Positions 54,387-64,000 are shown, counted from the stretch's first letter. The stretch: 64,000 nucleotides of DNA from Magnetococcales bacterium (GCA_015231755.1 JADGAZ010000016.1:1-64000); one strand, 5' to 3'. The notes: generated by a model from the letters alone, not told the origin. Made by a program: numbers and translations.

Positions 54387-57300
54387 TTATGCCTTTTCCC
54401 GTGGCGCAGTTTTGGGAATGCCCACCCCTTTGACCAGGGCATAGATGGCCGGAATCACCACCAGGGTCAAAAGGGTGGAAGAGACCATGCCCCCCACCAT
54501 GGGGGCGGCGATGCGGCGCATCACCTCCGAACCGGTTCCGGTACTCCACAGGATCGGCAGCAGACCCGCCATGATTGCCACCACGGTCATCATCTTGGGG
54601 CGTACCCGCTCTACCGCCCCTTCCATGATGGCGTGATACAGATCCAGACGTGTAACCGGTTCATGCATTTCATGGCGTTTTTCCAACGCCTCCTTCCAGG
54701 CGTGATCCAGATAGATCAACATCACCACTCCGGTTTCCGCCGCGACCCCCGCCAGGGCGATGAAGCCCACCGCCACCGCCACGCTCATGTTGAAGTGCAG
54801 ATGATCCATCAGCCAGATCCCCCCCACCAGGGCGAAGGGCAGGGAGAGCATGACGATCAGGGTTTCGGCGATGCGACCGAAATTCAGATACAGCAACAAG
54901 AAAATCAGGAAGATAGTCAAAGGCACCACAATCTTGAGCCGCTCCTTGGCCCGTTCCATGTACTCGAACTGCCCGCTCCATTGCAAGAAAGTGCCGGGTG
55001 GCATCTGCACCGCCGTGCGTACCGCCTGCTGGGCGTCGGCCACGTAACCGCCGATGTCCCGATCCCGAATGTCGATGTAAATGTAAACCGACAGCAGGGC
55101 GTTTTCGGTGCGGATGGCTGCCGGTCCTTTTTCCAGGCGCACCGAGGCCAATTGTCCCAATGGAATGGTGGCCCCGTTTTCCGCCTGCACCAGCACCCGT
55201 TGGGCAATGGATTCCGGATCGGAACGGAAATCCCGGGGATAGCGCACGTTGACCGTGAACCGTTCCCGGCCTTCCACGGTGGTGGTGACACTCTCCCCAC
55301 CCAGAGCGGTGAGAATGGTCTCTTGCAGATCGCCGATGGTCAAGCCGTAACGGGAGATGGCATCCCGGTCCGGATCGATGGTCAGATAGAAGCCTCCCCC
55401 GACCCGTTCCGCATAGGCGCTGGTGGTGCCCGGCACCCCCTTGACCACGGTTTCGATTTGTTGGGCCAAAGGTTCCAACTCTTCGAGGGTCTTGCCGAAC
55501 ACCTTGATGCCGATGGGGGTGCGGATGCCGGTGGAAAGCATGTCGATGCGGGCCTTCAGGGGCATGGTCCAGGCATTGCTGATGCCGGGCATCTGCAATG
55601 CCTCATCCATTTCCGCGATCAGTTTGTCCAGAGTCATGTCCGGTCGCCATTCGTTTTCCGGCTTGAGATTGATCACGGTCTCGAACATCTCCGTGGGGGC
55701 TGGATCCGTGGCTGTGGCGGCCCGGCCCGCCTTGCCCAGCACCGAGGCCACTTCGGGGAAACTTTTGATGATCTTGTCCTGGGTTTGCAACAGCTCTTCC
55801 GCCTTGGTCATGGAGAGACCCGGCAGGGTGGTGGGCATGTAAAGCAGCGTGCCTTCGTTCAGGGCGGGCATGAATTCGCTGCCGATCCGTTGGGCCGGTG
55901 CGATGGTGATCACCAGGGTGCCGATGGCCAGCAGAATGAAGACGATCTTGAAGCGCAACACCAGTCGTATGATCGGACGATAGAGCCAGATGAGCAATCG
56001 GTTGATGGGATTTTTGTGTTCCGGCAGAATCCGCCCTCGCACGAACAGCAGCATCAGCACCGGCACCAGGGTGACGGAGAGAAATGCCGCTCCGGCCATG
56101 GCAAAGGTCTTGGTATAAGCCAACGGTTTGAACAGTCGTCCTTCCTGATCTTCCAGGGTGAAGACCGGCAGAAACGATACGGTGATCACCAACAGGCTGA
56201 AAAAGAGCGGCGGTCCCACCTCGGCGGCGGCCTCCATCAACACCCGATGGCGGGGTGCGTCGGGTGGGGCACGTTCCAGGTGTTTGTGGGCGTTTTCGAT
56301 CATCACGATGGCCGCGTCCACCATGGCGCCCACGGCGATGGCGATTCCCCCCAGGCTCATGATGTTGGAGGTCATGCCCAAGGCGTTCATTAAGATCATG
56401 GCGATCAGCACCCCCACCGGCAGCATCAGAATGGCCACCAGGGCGCTGCGCACATGCAGCAAAAAGAGGATGCACACCCCGGCCACGATCAGGCTTTCTT
56501 CGATCAAGGTGGTCTTGAGGGTCTCCACGGCCCGCAGAATCAGTTCCGAGCGGTCATACAGGGCTTCGATGCGTACCCCTTCTCCCAGGCTGTTGGCCAC
56601 CTCCGCCAGTTTGGCCTTGGTGTTGCGGATCACCGCCAGGGCGTTCTGGCCGAAACGCTGCAACACGATGCCGCTGACCACTTCCCCTTCGCCGTTGAGT
56701 TCCGCCAGACCCCGGCGTTCATCCGGTCCCAGTTCGACCCGGGCCACGTCCCGCAGGCGGATCGGGGTGCCCCGTTCTTCTTTGAGGACGATTTTTTCGA
56801 TATCCTCCACCCCCCGCAGATACCCCTTGCCCCGTACCACATATTCGGTTTCCGCCATCTCCACCACCCGTCCTCCCACATCCCGGTTGCTCATGGCGAT
56901 GGCTTGGGTAACCCGGGAGAGGGAAATCTTGAAGGCCTGCAATTGTTGGGGATCGACGATGACTTGATACTGCTGCACAAAACCGCCGACGCTGGCCACT
57001 TCCGCCACCCCTTCGGCCTTGGCCAGATGATAACGCAGATACCAGTCCTGAAGGGTGCGCAGTTCCGCCAGGGTTTTCTCCTTGGCCAGCACCGCATATT
57101 GAAACACCCAGCCCACCCCGGTGGCGTCCGGTCCCAGGGTGGGGGTGATGCCGGTGGGAAGGCGTTTGGCCGCGAAGTTGAGATACTCCAACACCCGGCT
57201 GCGGGCCCAGTAGATGTCGGTGCCGTCTTCAAAGATGATGTAGACGAAGGAGACCCCGAAGAAGGAAAAACCCCGTACCAGCTTGGAACGGGGCACCGAA

Positions 57301-57521
57301 AGCATGGCGGTGGTCAAAGGATAGGTGACCTGATCCTCCACCACCTGGGGAGCCTGTCCGGGGAACTCGGTGTACAGGATCACCTGCACATCCGAAAGGT
57401 CCGGAATGGCGTCCAGGGGGATGCGGGAGAGGGCATGGGCGCCGGCTGCCACCAGAAACAGTGTCCCGAGCAGCACCAGCAGCACATTGCGGCATGACCA
57501 GCGGATGAGGGTATCGATCAT
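54387..57521 (-). CDS. cusA: RND heavy-metal efflux pump CusA (Cu/Ag type)
   Basis: A 1044-residue inner-membrane RND pump of the HME group with 12 helices and two large periplasmic loops. The N terminus is typical (IDTLIRWSCRNVLLVLLG, RIPLDAIPDLSDVQVI). The segment MPLKARIDMLSTGIRTPIGI matches Cus/Sil pumps carrying the Met residues for Cu(I)/Ag(I). VGAMVDAAIVMIENAHKHLE in helix 4 holds the acidic proton-relay residue. It exports monovalent copper or silver from periplasm and cytoplasm. It is the last gene of cusCBA, 31 bases after cusB. A Czc-type divalent pump is less likely. Confidence 0.95.
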   Translation of the reverse strand: MIDTLIRWSCRNVLLVLLGTLFLVAAGAHALSRIPLDAIPDLSDVQVILYTEFPGQAPQVVEDQVTYPLTTAMLSVPRSKLVRGFSFFGVSFVYIIFEDGTDIYWARSRVLEYLNFAAKRLPTGITPTLGPDATGVGWVFQYAVLAKEKTLAELRTLQDWYLRYHLAKAEGVAEVASVGGFVQQYQVIVDPQQLQAFKISLSRVTQAIAMSNRDVGGRVVEMAETEYVVRGKGYLRGVEDIEKIVLKEERGTPIRLRDVARVELGPDERRGLAELNGEGEVVSGIVLQRFGQNALAVIRNTKAKLAEVANSLGEGVRIEALYDRSELILRAVETLKTTLIEESLIVAGVCILFLLHVRSALVAILMLPVGVLIAMILMNALGMTSNIMSLGGIAIAVGAMVDAAIVMIENAHKHLERAPPDAPRHRVLMEAAAEVGPPLFFSLLVITVSFLPVFTLEDQEGRLFKPLAYTKTFAMAGAAFLSVTLVPVLMLLFVRGRILPEHKNPINRLLIWLYRPIIRLVLRFKIVFILLAIGTLVITIAPAQRIGSEFMPALNEGTLLYMPTTLPGLSMTKAEELLQTQDKIIKSFPEVASVLGKAGRAATATDPAPTEMFETVINLKPENEWRPDMTLDKLIAEMDEALQMPGISNAWTMPLKARIDMLSTGIRTPIGIKVFGKTLEELEPLAQQIETVVKGVPGTTSAYAERVGGGFYLTIDPDRDAISRYGLTIGDLQETILTALGGESVTTTVEGRERFTVNVRYPRDFRSDPESIAQRVLVQAENGATIPLGQLASVRLEKGPAAIRTENALLSVYIYIDIRDRDIGGYVADAQQAVRTAVQMPPGTFLQWSGQFEYMERAKERLKIVVPLTIFLIFLLLYLNFGRIAETLIVMLSLPFALVGGIWLMDHLHFNMSVAVAVGFIALAGVAAETGVVMLIYLDHAWKEALEKRHEMHEPVTRLDLYHAIMEGAVERVRPKMMTVVAIMAGLLPILWSTGTGSEVMRRIAAPMVGGMVSSTLLTLVVIPAIYALVKGVGIPKTAPREKA

Positions 57522-57552
57522 CGTTTCGTTTTTGGAGTTCCCGGTTTGTTGC

Positions 57553-58980
57553 TTAATGAGAGAAATGACCCAGCGCGGCCCGCAGATTGGCTTCGGCGTC
57601 GATGAGGAAATTGGCCCGCACCACCACCTTTTCCCCTTCCGTCAGCCCTTCCAGGATTTCCACATAGCCATTGCCCTTGGCCCCGGCCCGCACCGGTCGC
57701 GGTTCGTACAGCCCTTCGCCCCGTTCCACCAGCACCACCTGACGGGAGCCGCTGTCCAGCAGGGCGGAGTCGGGGATGGAAACCAGGGAGACGTTGCCCG
57801 GTGTTTGCAACTGCACGGCGGCGTAGAGGGCGGGACGCAAGGCGCCATCCGGATTGGCCAGTTCGATGCGCACCTTGATGGTGCGGGTTTCGGTGGTGAG
57901 GGTGGGATTCATGAAGGCCACCTTGCCGTGAAAGGTTTTGCCCGGCATGGCGGTCAGGGTCACTTCGGCTTTTTGTCCCACCTGGACAAATCCCATATCC
58001 TGCTCGAACACATCCGCCAGCACCCACACGGTGGACAGATCGGCAATGCGGTAGAGCATCTCTCCGGGCATGAAACGCATTCCCTGAATGGCGTTCTTCT
58101 CCAGGATCACCCCGGAAACCGGAGAGGGGATGGTCAAGGTCCGACTGGCGGCGCGTTTTTCCCGCAGTCGTTGAATCTGACCTTCGGACAGATCCCAGTT
58201 GCGCAGTCGGATCAGGGAGCTTTCCGCCAGATCGGCCGCTGTGCGCCGGGTCTCCGGATCGGCATCCCGCAGCGTTTCCGTGGCGCGCATCGTGGCCAGA
58301 TACTCCTGCTGGGCCTGTACCAGGGAGGGGGCGTAGACCTCCATGAGGGGCTGGCCACGTCGCACGTTTTGTCCGGTGACATCCGCGTGCAGTGTTTCGA
58401 TCCAGCCTTCGTATTTCAGATTCACCACATGCAGACGCCGTTCATCCACCGTGACGGTGCCCACAGCCCGGATGGAACGGGTGACCGGATTCCGGGTGGC
58501 GGTTTCGGTTCTGACCCCGAGCTTTTGCACCTTGTCCAGATTGATGCGCACCGCGTTGGCCGCTTCCGGTGGCGGGGCCTCGTCCGCGTAAACCGGTACA
58601 TAGTCCATGCCCATGGAGTCTTTTTTGGGGGTGGGTGAGGTGTCGGGCTGTCCCATGGGGTTTCGGTAATACAGGATTTTGCGTTCGGCCTTCGGGGCCG
58701 GGGTTGTTTCGGGTGGCGGGGCTTCATCGACATAAACCGGTATATAGTCCATGCCCATGGAGTCTTTTTTGGGGGTGGGTGAGGTGTCGGGCTGTCCCAT
58801 GGGGTTGCGGTAATACAGGATCTTGCGCTCGGCTTTGGCAGGGGTGGCCGCTGCGGGGAGCGGGGAGGCGTGTCCTTCGTGGCCCTCCTGGGCGCCGCTG
58901 CGGACCTCGGGGGCGAAGCAGAGCATCCCGATCAACACGGTGGGAATCCAGAGCCGTTTCAACCCGTTCATGCCGTTCAC
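57553..58980 (-). CDS. cusB: CusB-type efflux adaptor with duplicated metal-binding segment
   Basis: A 475-residue periplasmic adaptor: signal peptide (LWIPTVLIGMLCFAPEVRS), a His/Met-bearing lead, two copies of a 48-residue heavy-metal-binding-type motif (ILYYRNPMGQPDTSP, KKDSMGMDYIPVY), then barrel-sandwich, helical hairpin (DPETRRTAADLAESSLIRLR) and beta-barrel domains (TLTIPSPVSGVILEKNAIQG). It links CusA to CusC. CusB normally has one such metal-binding domain. GTG at 58980 overlaps the cusC stop and has GGAGGTGA 5 bases upstream; an ATG three codons later is possible. Confidence 0.93.
   Translation of the reverse strand: MNGMNGLKRLWIPTVLIGMLCFAPEVRSGAQEGHEGHASPLPAAATPAKAERKILYYRNPMGQPDTSPTPKKDSMGMDYIPVYVDEAPPPETTPAPKAERKILYYRNPMGQPDTSPTPKKDSMGMDYVPVYADEAPPPEAANAVRINLDKVQKLGVRTETATRNPVTRSIRAVGTVTVDERRLHVVNLKYEGWIETLHADVTGQNVRRGQPLMEVYAPSLVQAQQEYLATMRATETLRDADPETRRTAADLAESSLIRLRNWDLSEGQIQRLREKRAASRTLTIPSPVSGVILEKNAIQGMRFMPGEMLYRIADLSTVWVLADVFEQDMGFVQVGQKAEVTLTAMPGKTFHGKVAFMNPTLTTETRTIKVRIELANPDGALRPALYAAVQLQTPGNVSLVSIPDSALLDSGSRQVVLVERGEGLYEPRPVRAGAKGNGYVEILEGLTEGEKVVVRANFLIDAEANLRAALGHFSH
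58591..58878 (-). repeat. Tandem 144-base duplication in cusB
   Basis: Two copies with a 144-base (48-codon) period, nearly identical over about 90 bases (aaccggtaca at 58591 and aaccggtata at 58735 mark matching points; tagtccatgcccatggagtc recurs in both). The protein repeat runs KAERKILYYRN to DEAPPPE. The outer limit near 58878 is approximate. Confidence 0.85.
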
Positions 58981-60248
58981 AAGTCACCTCCGATCAACCG
59001 TTCGATCTCCGCCAGTCGTACCTGCTGCTCGAACTGGGCCTTGACCCGTTCGATCTGGAATTTTTTCAACCGTTGCACCGCGTCCAGCACCGTGGTGGCT
59101 TCGGCGATGCCGGCTTCATAACCTTTGAGGGCCGACTGCAAGGCGATGCGTGCCTGGGGCAGGAGAATTTCCGTGGCGCTTTTTTCCACTTGACGGGCCT
59201 CTTCCAGACTGAGCAGTGCCTCCCGCAAGCCGGATTCCAGTTTCAGCCGTGCCAAGTTCACCCGTTCTCCGGCGGCCTGTTTTTTGGCGAGGGCCTCTTG
59301 TTCGGCGCTGGTGCGCCAACCGGTCCGGATCGGCAGATTGAGCCCCACCATGGCCTCGAACCCATCCTGCATGCCTTCTTCCCGTCGATCCACCAGACCG
59401 AACCCCACCTCCACATCCGGCAGCCAGTTCTTGCCCGCCAGACGATTTTCCCCTTCGGCGCCTTCCAGACGGGCTTGACTCATTTTCAGATCCGGATTGG
59501 CCGCCAAGGCCCGTTCCAGCAATTGCGCCGGATCCAGGGCACGGTCCGCAGGCATGGGACGCAGATGGGGATGTTCCACCAAAGGGGCGTCCGGGGGACG
59601 ATTCACCAGGGCGTTCAGGCGGGCCCGGATGCGGTGACGCTCTTTTTCCAGCCGGGTCAGCTCTACGGACAAGGCTCCCCGTTCCGCCTCGGCGGAGGTG
59701 GCCTCCAGTTGTTGTCCCGCCCCCTGGGCATAGCGGACCCGGGCGAATTCCACCAGGGCGCGCATCACCTGGATCAGTTCGCTGGTCTGGTCCATGGACA
59801 GATGCACCCGGTGATAATCCGCATAGGCGGTTTTGACCCGCATCATCACTTCGGCCACGCGTTCTTCCAGTTGAGCGTTCGCCTCCCGACTGCCCGCCTC
59901 GGCAATGGCCCGACGGGTGGCCCGTTTGCCCCAACCGGGTATTTCTTGTTGCACGGTGTATTTGTAGATTCCGGTCTGACTCGGCCAACCGGCGTCGTTT
60001 TTGGAGATTTCGTCGAAGGTGATTTTGAGCTTGGGATCGGGCAGGGCGTCGGATCCTTGGATGCGCGCCTTGGCGGCATCGTTGTCCAGGGCGGCGGCGG
60101 CCAACTCCGGATTTAAGGTTTTGGCCAACTGCAACAACTCTTCGACGCTGGCTCCCACGGGTTGGGTGACCGGAGGGGCGGTTGGGGCTCCCCAGGCAGG
60201 CCAGGAGGTTGCCAACAACCATAAAAGCGCCAAAGCGCGTGCTTTCAT
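58977..60248 (-). CDS. cusC: CusC-like TolC-family outer-membrane efflux protein
   Basis: A 423-residue outer-membrane factor with a signal peptide (ARALALLWLLATSWPAWGA) and two OEP repeats of long coiled-coil helices (SVEELLQLAKTLNPELAAAA; LLERALAANPDLKMSQARL). YTVQQEIPGWGKRATRRAIA marks the metal-efflux subfamily. It provides the outer duct for CusBA. There is no Cys for lipidation after the signal, unlike E. coli CusC. ATG 60248 follows GGGAG; it is the first gene of cusCBA and is divergent from grpE. Confidence 0.9.
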   Translation of the reverse strand: MKARALALLWLLATSWPAWGAPTAPPVTQPVGASVEELLQLAKTLNPELAAAALDNDAAKARIQGSDALPDPKLKITFDEISKNDAGWPSQTGIYKYTVQQEIPGWGKRATRRAIAEAGSREANAQLEERVAEVMMRVKTAYADYHRVHLSMDQTSELIQVMRALVEFARVRYAQGAGQQLEATSAEAERGALSVELTRLEKERHRIRARLNALVNRPPDAPLVEHPHLRPMPADRALDPAQLLERALAANPDLKMSQARLEGAEGENRLAGKNWLPDVEVGFGLVDRREEGMQDGFEAMVGLNLPIRTGWRTSAEQEALAKKQAAGERVNLARLKLESGLREALLSLEEARQVEKSATEILLPQARIALQSALKGYEAGIAEATTVLDAVQRLKKFQIERVKAQFEQQVRLAEIERLIGGDL

Positions 60249-60336
60249 GAGAACGCTCCCGGAATCCATGGGCGTGAAGTGTCGTTCAAACGGATTCTAT
60301 CCATACAAGGCTTTCTTTCATCATAGAGCGAATTGA

Positions 60337-60365
60337 TTGACAGGGAAAGTCTTGGAGGCTAACAT
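60337..60365 (+). promoter_or_regulatory. Sigma-70 promoter upstream of grpE
   Basis: TTGACA at 60337-60342 (six of six) and TAACAT at 60360-60365 (four of six) are separated by exactly 17 bases. The predicted start near 60372 leaves about a 45-base leader before grpE. Confidence 0.75.
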
Positions 60366-60416
60366 GTTCAGGTTTTTGTGTCGATCACCCGTGCCTTTTT
60401 TTGAAACGAGATCAAC

Positions 60417-61085
60417 ATGTCCAGAAAAACAGTCGATGCGGGGGAAGAGACCCCCATGACCGGTCAGGAGCCGGATGTCGAGAACAACGCCCCGGAGGAG
60501 TCTGTGCCCGTGGAAGACAACGAAGCGCTGGATGACGCGACCCCCATGGAAGGAGATGGATTCGACGAGGAACCGGAGGAGAAATCCGAAGGGTATATCT
60601 CTCCCATGGAACTGCTGATCCAGGCCCAGGCCAAGGCCGAGGAGTATCGCAACGATTATTTGCGCGCTCTGGCCGACATGAAAAATTTGCGGCAACGCAC
60701 CGAACGGGAGATCCAGCAGGCGCGCCAGTTCGCCATCGAGGCCTTTGCCAAGGATCTGTTGCAGGTGGCCGACAACCTGGAACGGGCCTTGAGCGCCATT
60801 CCCGCCAGCGACGATCCGGTGAGCGTGGCCGTGACCGACGGGGTGCGCATGGTGGCTTCCGGATTGGAAAATACCTTGAAAAAACATGGTGTCACCCGCA
60901 TTCAGGCCATGAACGCCCCCTTTGATCCCAATCTTCACCAGGCGGTGATGCAGGTGGAAGATCCCACCGTGGAACCGGATCGGGTGGTGCGGGAGCTGCA
61001 AAGCGGGTATCTGCTCAATCAACGGCTGCTGCGTCCCTCGATGGTCGGGATTTCCCAGGGCGGAAGCCGGAATGGGAATTCTTGA
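60417..61085 (+). CDS. grpE: Nucleotide exchange factor GrpE
   Basis: A 222-residue cochaperone. Residues 1-60 are acidic and disordered (many Glu/Asp); a long coiled coil follows (AQAKAEEYRNDYLRALADMK), with NLRQRTEREIQQARQFAIE, LLQVADNLERAL and a beta-wing domain ending FDPNLHQAVMQVED and VVRELQSGYLLNQRLLRPSM, all family hallmarks. It releases ADP from DnaK. It stands 112 bases before dnaK, with its own sigma-70-like promoter. Confidence 0.96.
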   Translation: MSRKTVDAGEETPMTGQEPDVENNAPEESVPVEDNEALDDATPMEGDGFDEEPEEKSEGYISPMELLIQAQAKAEEYRNDYLRALADMKNLRQRTEREIQQARQFAIEAFAKDLLQVADNLERALSAIPASDDPVSVAVTDGVRMVASGLENTLKKHGVTRIQAMNAPFDPNLHQAVMQVEDPTVEPDRVVRELQSGYLLNQRLLRPSMVGISQGGSRNGNS

Positions 61086-61095
61086 TCCGGATGGT

Positions 61096-61124
61096 CTTGA
61101 CAAGCCGCGGGGGGATTCCCATAT
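61096..61124 (+). promoter_or_regulatory. Candidate heat-shock (sigma-32) promoter before dnaK
   Basis: CTTGACA at 61096-61102 and CCCATAT at 61118-61124, 15 bases apart, approximate the sigma-32 consensus (CTTGAAA, 13-15 bases, CCCCATnT). It would start transcription about 65 bases before dnaK. A small stem, cccg/cggg, lies in the leader. Confidence 0.55.
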
Positions 61125-61197
61125 CAACATCGAATCCCGCATAATACGGGTTCCACCAACGATTCGCCAAACGGCATGTGGATGAGGGTATTAGAAC

Positions 61198-63138
61198 ATG
61201 GGCAAAGTCATCGGTATTGATCTGGGCACCACCAATTCGTGCGTGGCAATCATGGAGGGGGGTGACCCCAAGGTGATCGAGAACAGCGAGGGAAGTCGCA
61301 CCACGCCGTCCATGGTCGCTTTCACCTCAAGCAACGAACGTCTGGTTGGACAGTCCGCGAAACGGCAGGCGGTCACCAATCCCAAAAATACTTTGTTTGC
61401 CATCAAGCGTCTGATCGGACGCCGCTATGATGATCCCACCACCCAGCGGGATCGGAAACAGGTTCCCTACGAGATCATCAAGGCGGACAACGGCGACGCG
61501 TGGGTCAATGGCGGGGACAAAAAAATGAGTCCCTCGGAAATTTCCGCCATGATCCTGCAAAAGATGCGTCAGACCGCGGAAGACTATCTGGGAGAGAAGG
61601 TCACGGATGCCGTGGTGACGGTTCCGGCCTACTTCAACGACGCGCAACGTCAGGCCACCAAGGATGCGGGACGCATCGCCGGCCTCAACGTGATGCGCAT
61701 CATCAACGAACCCACGGCGGCGGCTCTGGCCTATGGCCTGGACAAAAAGGGCAGCCAGACCATCGCGGTCTATGACCTGGGCGGCGGTACCTTCGACATC
61801 TCCATTCTGGACATCGGCGAAGGGGTCTTCGAGGTCAAATCCACCAATGGCGATACCTTCTTGGGTGGTGAGGATTTCGATCACGCCATCATCCAGTATC
61901 TGGCGGAGACCTTCCAGAAAGAGAGCGGCATCAATCTGCGTCAGGACAACATGGCCCTGCAACGCCTCAAGGAGGCGGCGGAAAAGGCCAAGATCGAGCT
62001 GTCCAACAGCACCCAGACCGATATCAATCTGCCGTTCATCACCGCCGATGCCAGTGGTCCCAAGCACTTGAACGTGAGCATGACCCGGGCCAAGCTGGAA
62101 GCCCTGGTGGACGACCTGCTGCAACGCACTCTGGAGCCCTGCCGCATCGCCTTGAAGGACGCGGGCATTTCCACCCGGGATGTCCATGAGGTGATCCTGG
62201 TGGGTGGCATGACCCGCATGCCCAAGGTGCAAAGCCTGGTGGCCGAGTTCTTTGGCAGAGAGCCCCACAAGGGGGTCAACCCCGACGAGGTGGTGGCCAT
62301 CGGCGCCGCCATTCAGGGCGGGGTGCTCAAGGGCGATGTCAAGGATGTGCTGCTGCTGGACGTGACCCCGCTTTCGTTGGGCATCGAGACCCTGGGCGGT
62401 GTCTTCACCAAGCTGATCGACAAGAACACCACCGTGCCGACCCGCAAGTCCCAGGTCTTCTCCACCGCCTCCGACAGCCAGTCCGCGGTCACCATCCGCG
62501 TGGCCCAGGGGGAACGGGAGATGTTCTCGGACAACAAACTGCTGGGTCAATTCGATCTGGTGGGTCTTCCCCCGGCTCCCCGTGGTGTGCCCCAGATTGA
62601 AGTCACCTTCGACATCGACGCCAATGGCATGGTCCATGTGTCCGCCAAGGACAAGGGCACCGGTCGGGAGCAGTCCATCAAGATCCAGGCCTCGGGTGGT
62701 CTGACCCAGGACGAGATCGACAAGATGGTCCGTGACGCCCAGTCCCACGCCAGCGAAGATGCCAAGAAGCGCAAATTGATCGACGCTCGCAACCATGCGG
62801 ATTCTCTGGTTTACGCCACCGAGAAGTCGTTGAAAGAGCATGGCGACAAGGTGGATGGCGGCGTGAAAAAATCCATCGAGGATGCCTTGTCTTCCCTGAA
62901 AGCGGTTCTCGACGGGGATGACGCCGAAAAGATCGAAAGCTGCACCCAGGCCCTGATGGAAGTCTCCCTCAAACTGGGGGAGGCGGTCTACAAGGACAAT
63001 GAGCAGTCTGCTCCCGGCGCGGGTTTTGGTGGAGACGCCCATGCCGCAGGCGGGAAAAAGGGCGCCCAATCCGGCAAGCCGGAGGACGTGGTCGAAGCGG
63101 ACTATGAGGAAGTCCATAACGATAAAGACACCAAATAA
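61198..63138 (+). CDS. dnaK: Chaperone DnaK (Hsp70)
   Basis: A 646-residue Hsp70. The ATPase domain has [66 protein letters not shown] and [13 protein letters not shown]; the linker is [16 protein letters not shown]; the substrate domain and helical lid end in a Gly/Ala stretch and [11 protein letters not shown]. It folds proteins with DnaJ and GrpE. The stop TAA overlaps the dnaJ ATG (TAATG), giving coupled translation. Confidence 0.98.
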   Translation: MGKVIGIDLGTTNSCVAIMEGGDPKVIENSEGSRTTPSMVAFTSSNERLVGQSAKRQAVTNPKNTLFAIKRLIGRRYDDPTTQRDRKQVPYEIIKADNGDAWVNGGDKKMSPSEISAMILQKMRQTAEDYLGEKVTDAVVTVPAYFNDAQRQATKDAGRIAGLNVMRIINEPTAAALAYGLDKKGSQTIAVYDLGGGTFDISILDIGEGVFEVKSTNGDTFLGGEDFDHAIIQYLAETFQKESGINLRQDNMALQRLKEAAEKAKIELSNSTQTDINLPFITADASGPKHLNVSMTRAKLEALVDDLLQRTLEPCRIALKDAGISTRDVHEVILVGGMTRMPKVQSLVAEFFGREPHKGVNPDEVVAIGAAIQGGVLKGDVKDVLLLDVTPLSLGIETLGGVFTKLIDKNTTVPTRKSQVFSTASDSQSAVTIRVAQGEREMFSDNKLLGQFDLVGLPPAPRGVPQIEVTFDIDANGMVHVSAKDKGTGREQSIKIQASGGLTQDEIDKMVRDAQSHASEDAKKRKLIDARNHADSLVYATEKSLKEHGDKVDGGVKKSIEDALSSLKAVLDGDDAEKIESCTQALMEVSLKLGEAVYKDNEQSAPGAGFGGDAHAAGGKKGAQSGKPEDVVEADYEEVHNDKDTK

Positions 63139-64000
63139 TGTCCAGGGATTTATACGAGATCCTGGGCGTTCCCAAAGACGCCTCGGACGCCGCCATCAAG
63201 AAGGCTTATCGTGGCTTGGCCATGGAACTGCACCCGGATCGCAATCCGGGTGACAAGACCGCCGAGTCCAAATTCAAGGAGGTCAACGCCGCTTACGAGG
63301 TGTTGAAGGACTCCAAAAAACGCGCCATCTATGATCAGTTCGGTCATGCCGGATTGAATCAGGCCAGTGGCGGCGGAGGTGGAGGTGGTTTCTCGGGGGA
63401 TCCGTCCGGTTTCGGCGGGGGCTTCGGGGACATCTTCGAGGAGTTCTTCGGGGACATCTTTGGCGGTGGCCGGGGTGGCGGTGGTCGGGGCGGACCGCAG
63501 AAAGGCGAGGACTTTCGTTATGACATGACCGTCTCTTTGGAAACGGTCATGCACGGAGCCAGTGAACGGATCCGTATCCCCTCCATCGTGCGTTGTGAGA
63601 CCTGCCGAGGCTCGGGCGCCAAGCCCGGAAGCGGTCCAGAGACCTGTTCCGCCTGTGGCGGCGCGGGTCAGGTTCGCACCCAGCAGGGATTTTTCTCCAT
63701 CTCCCGGCCTTGTCCGACCTGTCGTGGGCAGGGCCGCATCATTCGCAATCCCTGTGGCGACTGTCAGGGTCAGGGGCGTCAGCGCTCCGAAAAGACCCTG
63801 ACCGTGAAAATTCCTCCGGGTGTCGAAACCGGTACCCGCATCCGCCTCACCGGTGAAGGGGGGGCGGGACCATTGGGGGGACCGGCCGGGGATCTGTACA
63901 TCATCATCGAGGTGGCTCCCCATCCGATTTTCGAGCGGTTCGGGCCGGACATTCTCTGTCACGCGCCCATCACCTTTCCCCAGGCTGCTCTGGGGGGCAA
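63138..64000 (+). CDS. dnaJ: Chaperone DnaJ (Hsp40), 3' end missing
   Basis: The first 287 residues are present and the gene runs off the window. The J domain starts [20 protein letters not shown] and has the HPD motif in [12 protein letters not shown] Gly/Phe-rich stretch follows ([20 protein letters not shown]). All four CxxCxGxG zinc motifs are seen: [24 protein letters not shown] and CGDCQGQG. It stimulates DnaK ATPase and presents clients. ATG overlaps the dnaK stop. Confidence 0.97.
   Translation, partial: MSRDLYEILGVPKDASDAAIKKAYRGLAMELHPDRNPGDKTAESKFKEVNAAYEVLKDSKKRAIYDQFGHAGLNQASGGGGGGGFSGDPSGFGGGFGDIFEEFFGDIFGGGRGGGGRGGPQKGEDFRYDMTVSLETVMHGASERIRIPSIVRCETCRGSGAKPGSGPETCSACGGAGQVRTQQGFFSISRPCPTCRGQGRIIRNPCGDCQGQGRQRSEKTLTVKIPPGVETGTRIRLTGEGGAGPLGGPAGDLYIIIEVAPHPIFERFGPDILCHAPITFPQAALGG

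Overview
The window is chromosomal DNA of a Gram-negative bacterium, most likely a member of the Pseudomonadota. The grounds are the outer-membrane TolC/CusC proteins, a complete rnf operon, the grpE-dnaK-dnaJ order, BipA/TypA, and the propionyl-CoA carboxylase/methylmalonyl-CoA mutase genes. By eye the DNA is about 58-60% GC, with a few visibly AT-richer genes (12483-13673, 28540-29514 and the 48.1-48.45 kb spacer). Two Sel1-repeat proteins, heavy two-component/c-di-GMP signalling and the Rnf complex would fit Magnetococcia or a deep alphaproteobacterium, but no marker gene here decides this and no magnetosome gene is present.

Layout. 1-0.7 kb: a partial frame and gene-poor DNA beside tRNA-Ser(CGA). 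0.8-5.7 kb: an orphan haem-copper-oxidase-like subunit I, a small Lys-tailed protein, typA and a Sel1 protein. 5.7-14.5 kb: a palindrome cluster, a three-gene UDP-amino-sugar operon on the minus strand (fnlA/B/C or WbvB/R/D type), an 851-residue Sel1 protein, a Wzy-like membrane protein and an aldo/keto reductase. 14.6-16.5 kb: a TIGR00266/AIM24 protein and an AlkC-like glycosylase. 16.6-28.1 kb (minus): a run encoding propionate activation, acrylyl-CoA reduction, thiolase, and the propionyl-CoA to succinyl-CoA route (mutB-meaB-pccB-pccA-mce, then a thiolase, acuI and prpE). 28.5-29.5 kb: an isolated DUF4268-type protein. 29.6-38.1 kb: a type I secretion locus in which a TolC protein fused to two SPOR domains diverges from two ABC transporters and a HlyD-type adaptor. 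38.2-43.8 kb: a single-domain response regulator and rnfABCDGE. 44-48 kb: mrp, a Cys-rich small protein, an EAL phosphodiesterase and a CrtI-like oxidoreductase. 48.4-54.3 kb: a signalling cassette of a hybrid kinase, a REC-HD-GYP protein and a REC-kinase. 54.4-60.2 kb (minus): cusCBA copper/silver efflux. 60.3-64 kb: grpE-dnaK-dnaJ, running off the end.

How the genes work together. The propionate run converts propionate (PrpE) or acrylyl-CoA (AcuI) to propionyl-CoA and on to succinyl-CoA, with MeaB protecting the B12-dependent mutase. Rnf couples ferredoxin/NAD electron exchange to an ion gradient. The polysaccharide genes make a UDP-2-acetamido-2,6-dideoxy-L-hexose, and a candidate polymerase lies nearby. 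The EAL and HD-GYP proteins both point to c-di-GMP turnover.

The most unusual items are the TolC-SPOR fusion, the paired ABC transporters with eroded nucleotide-binding motifs, the oxidase-like protein without the tandem His pair of CuB, and exact domain duplications in the hybrid kinase (142 residues) and in CusB (48 residues). All names rest on reading motifs and overall resemblance; no database search was run.
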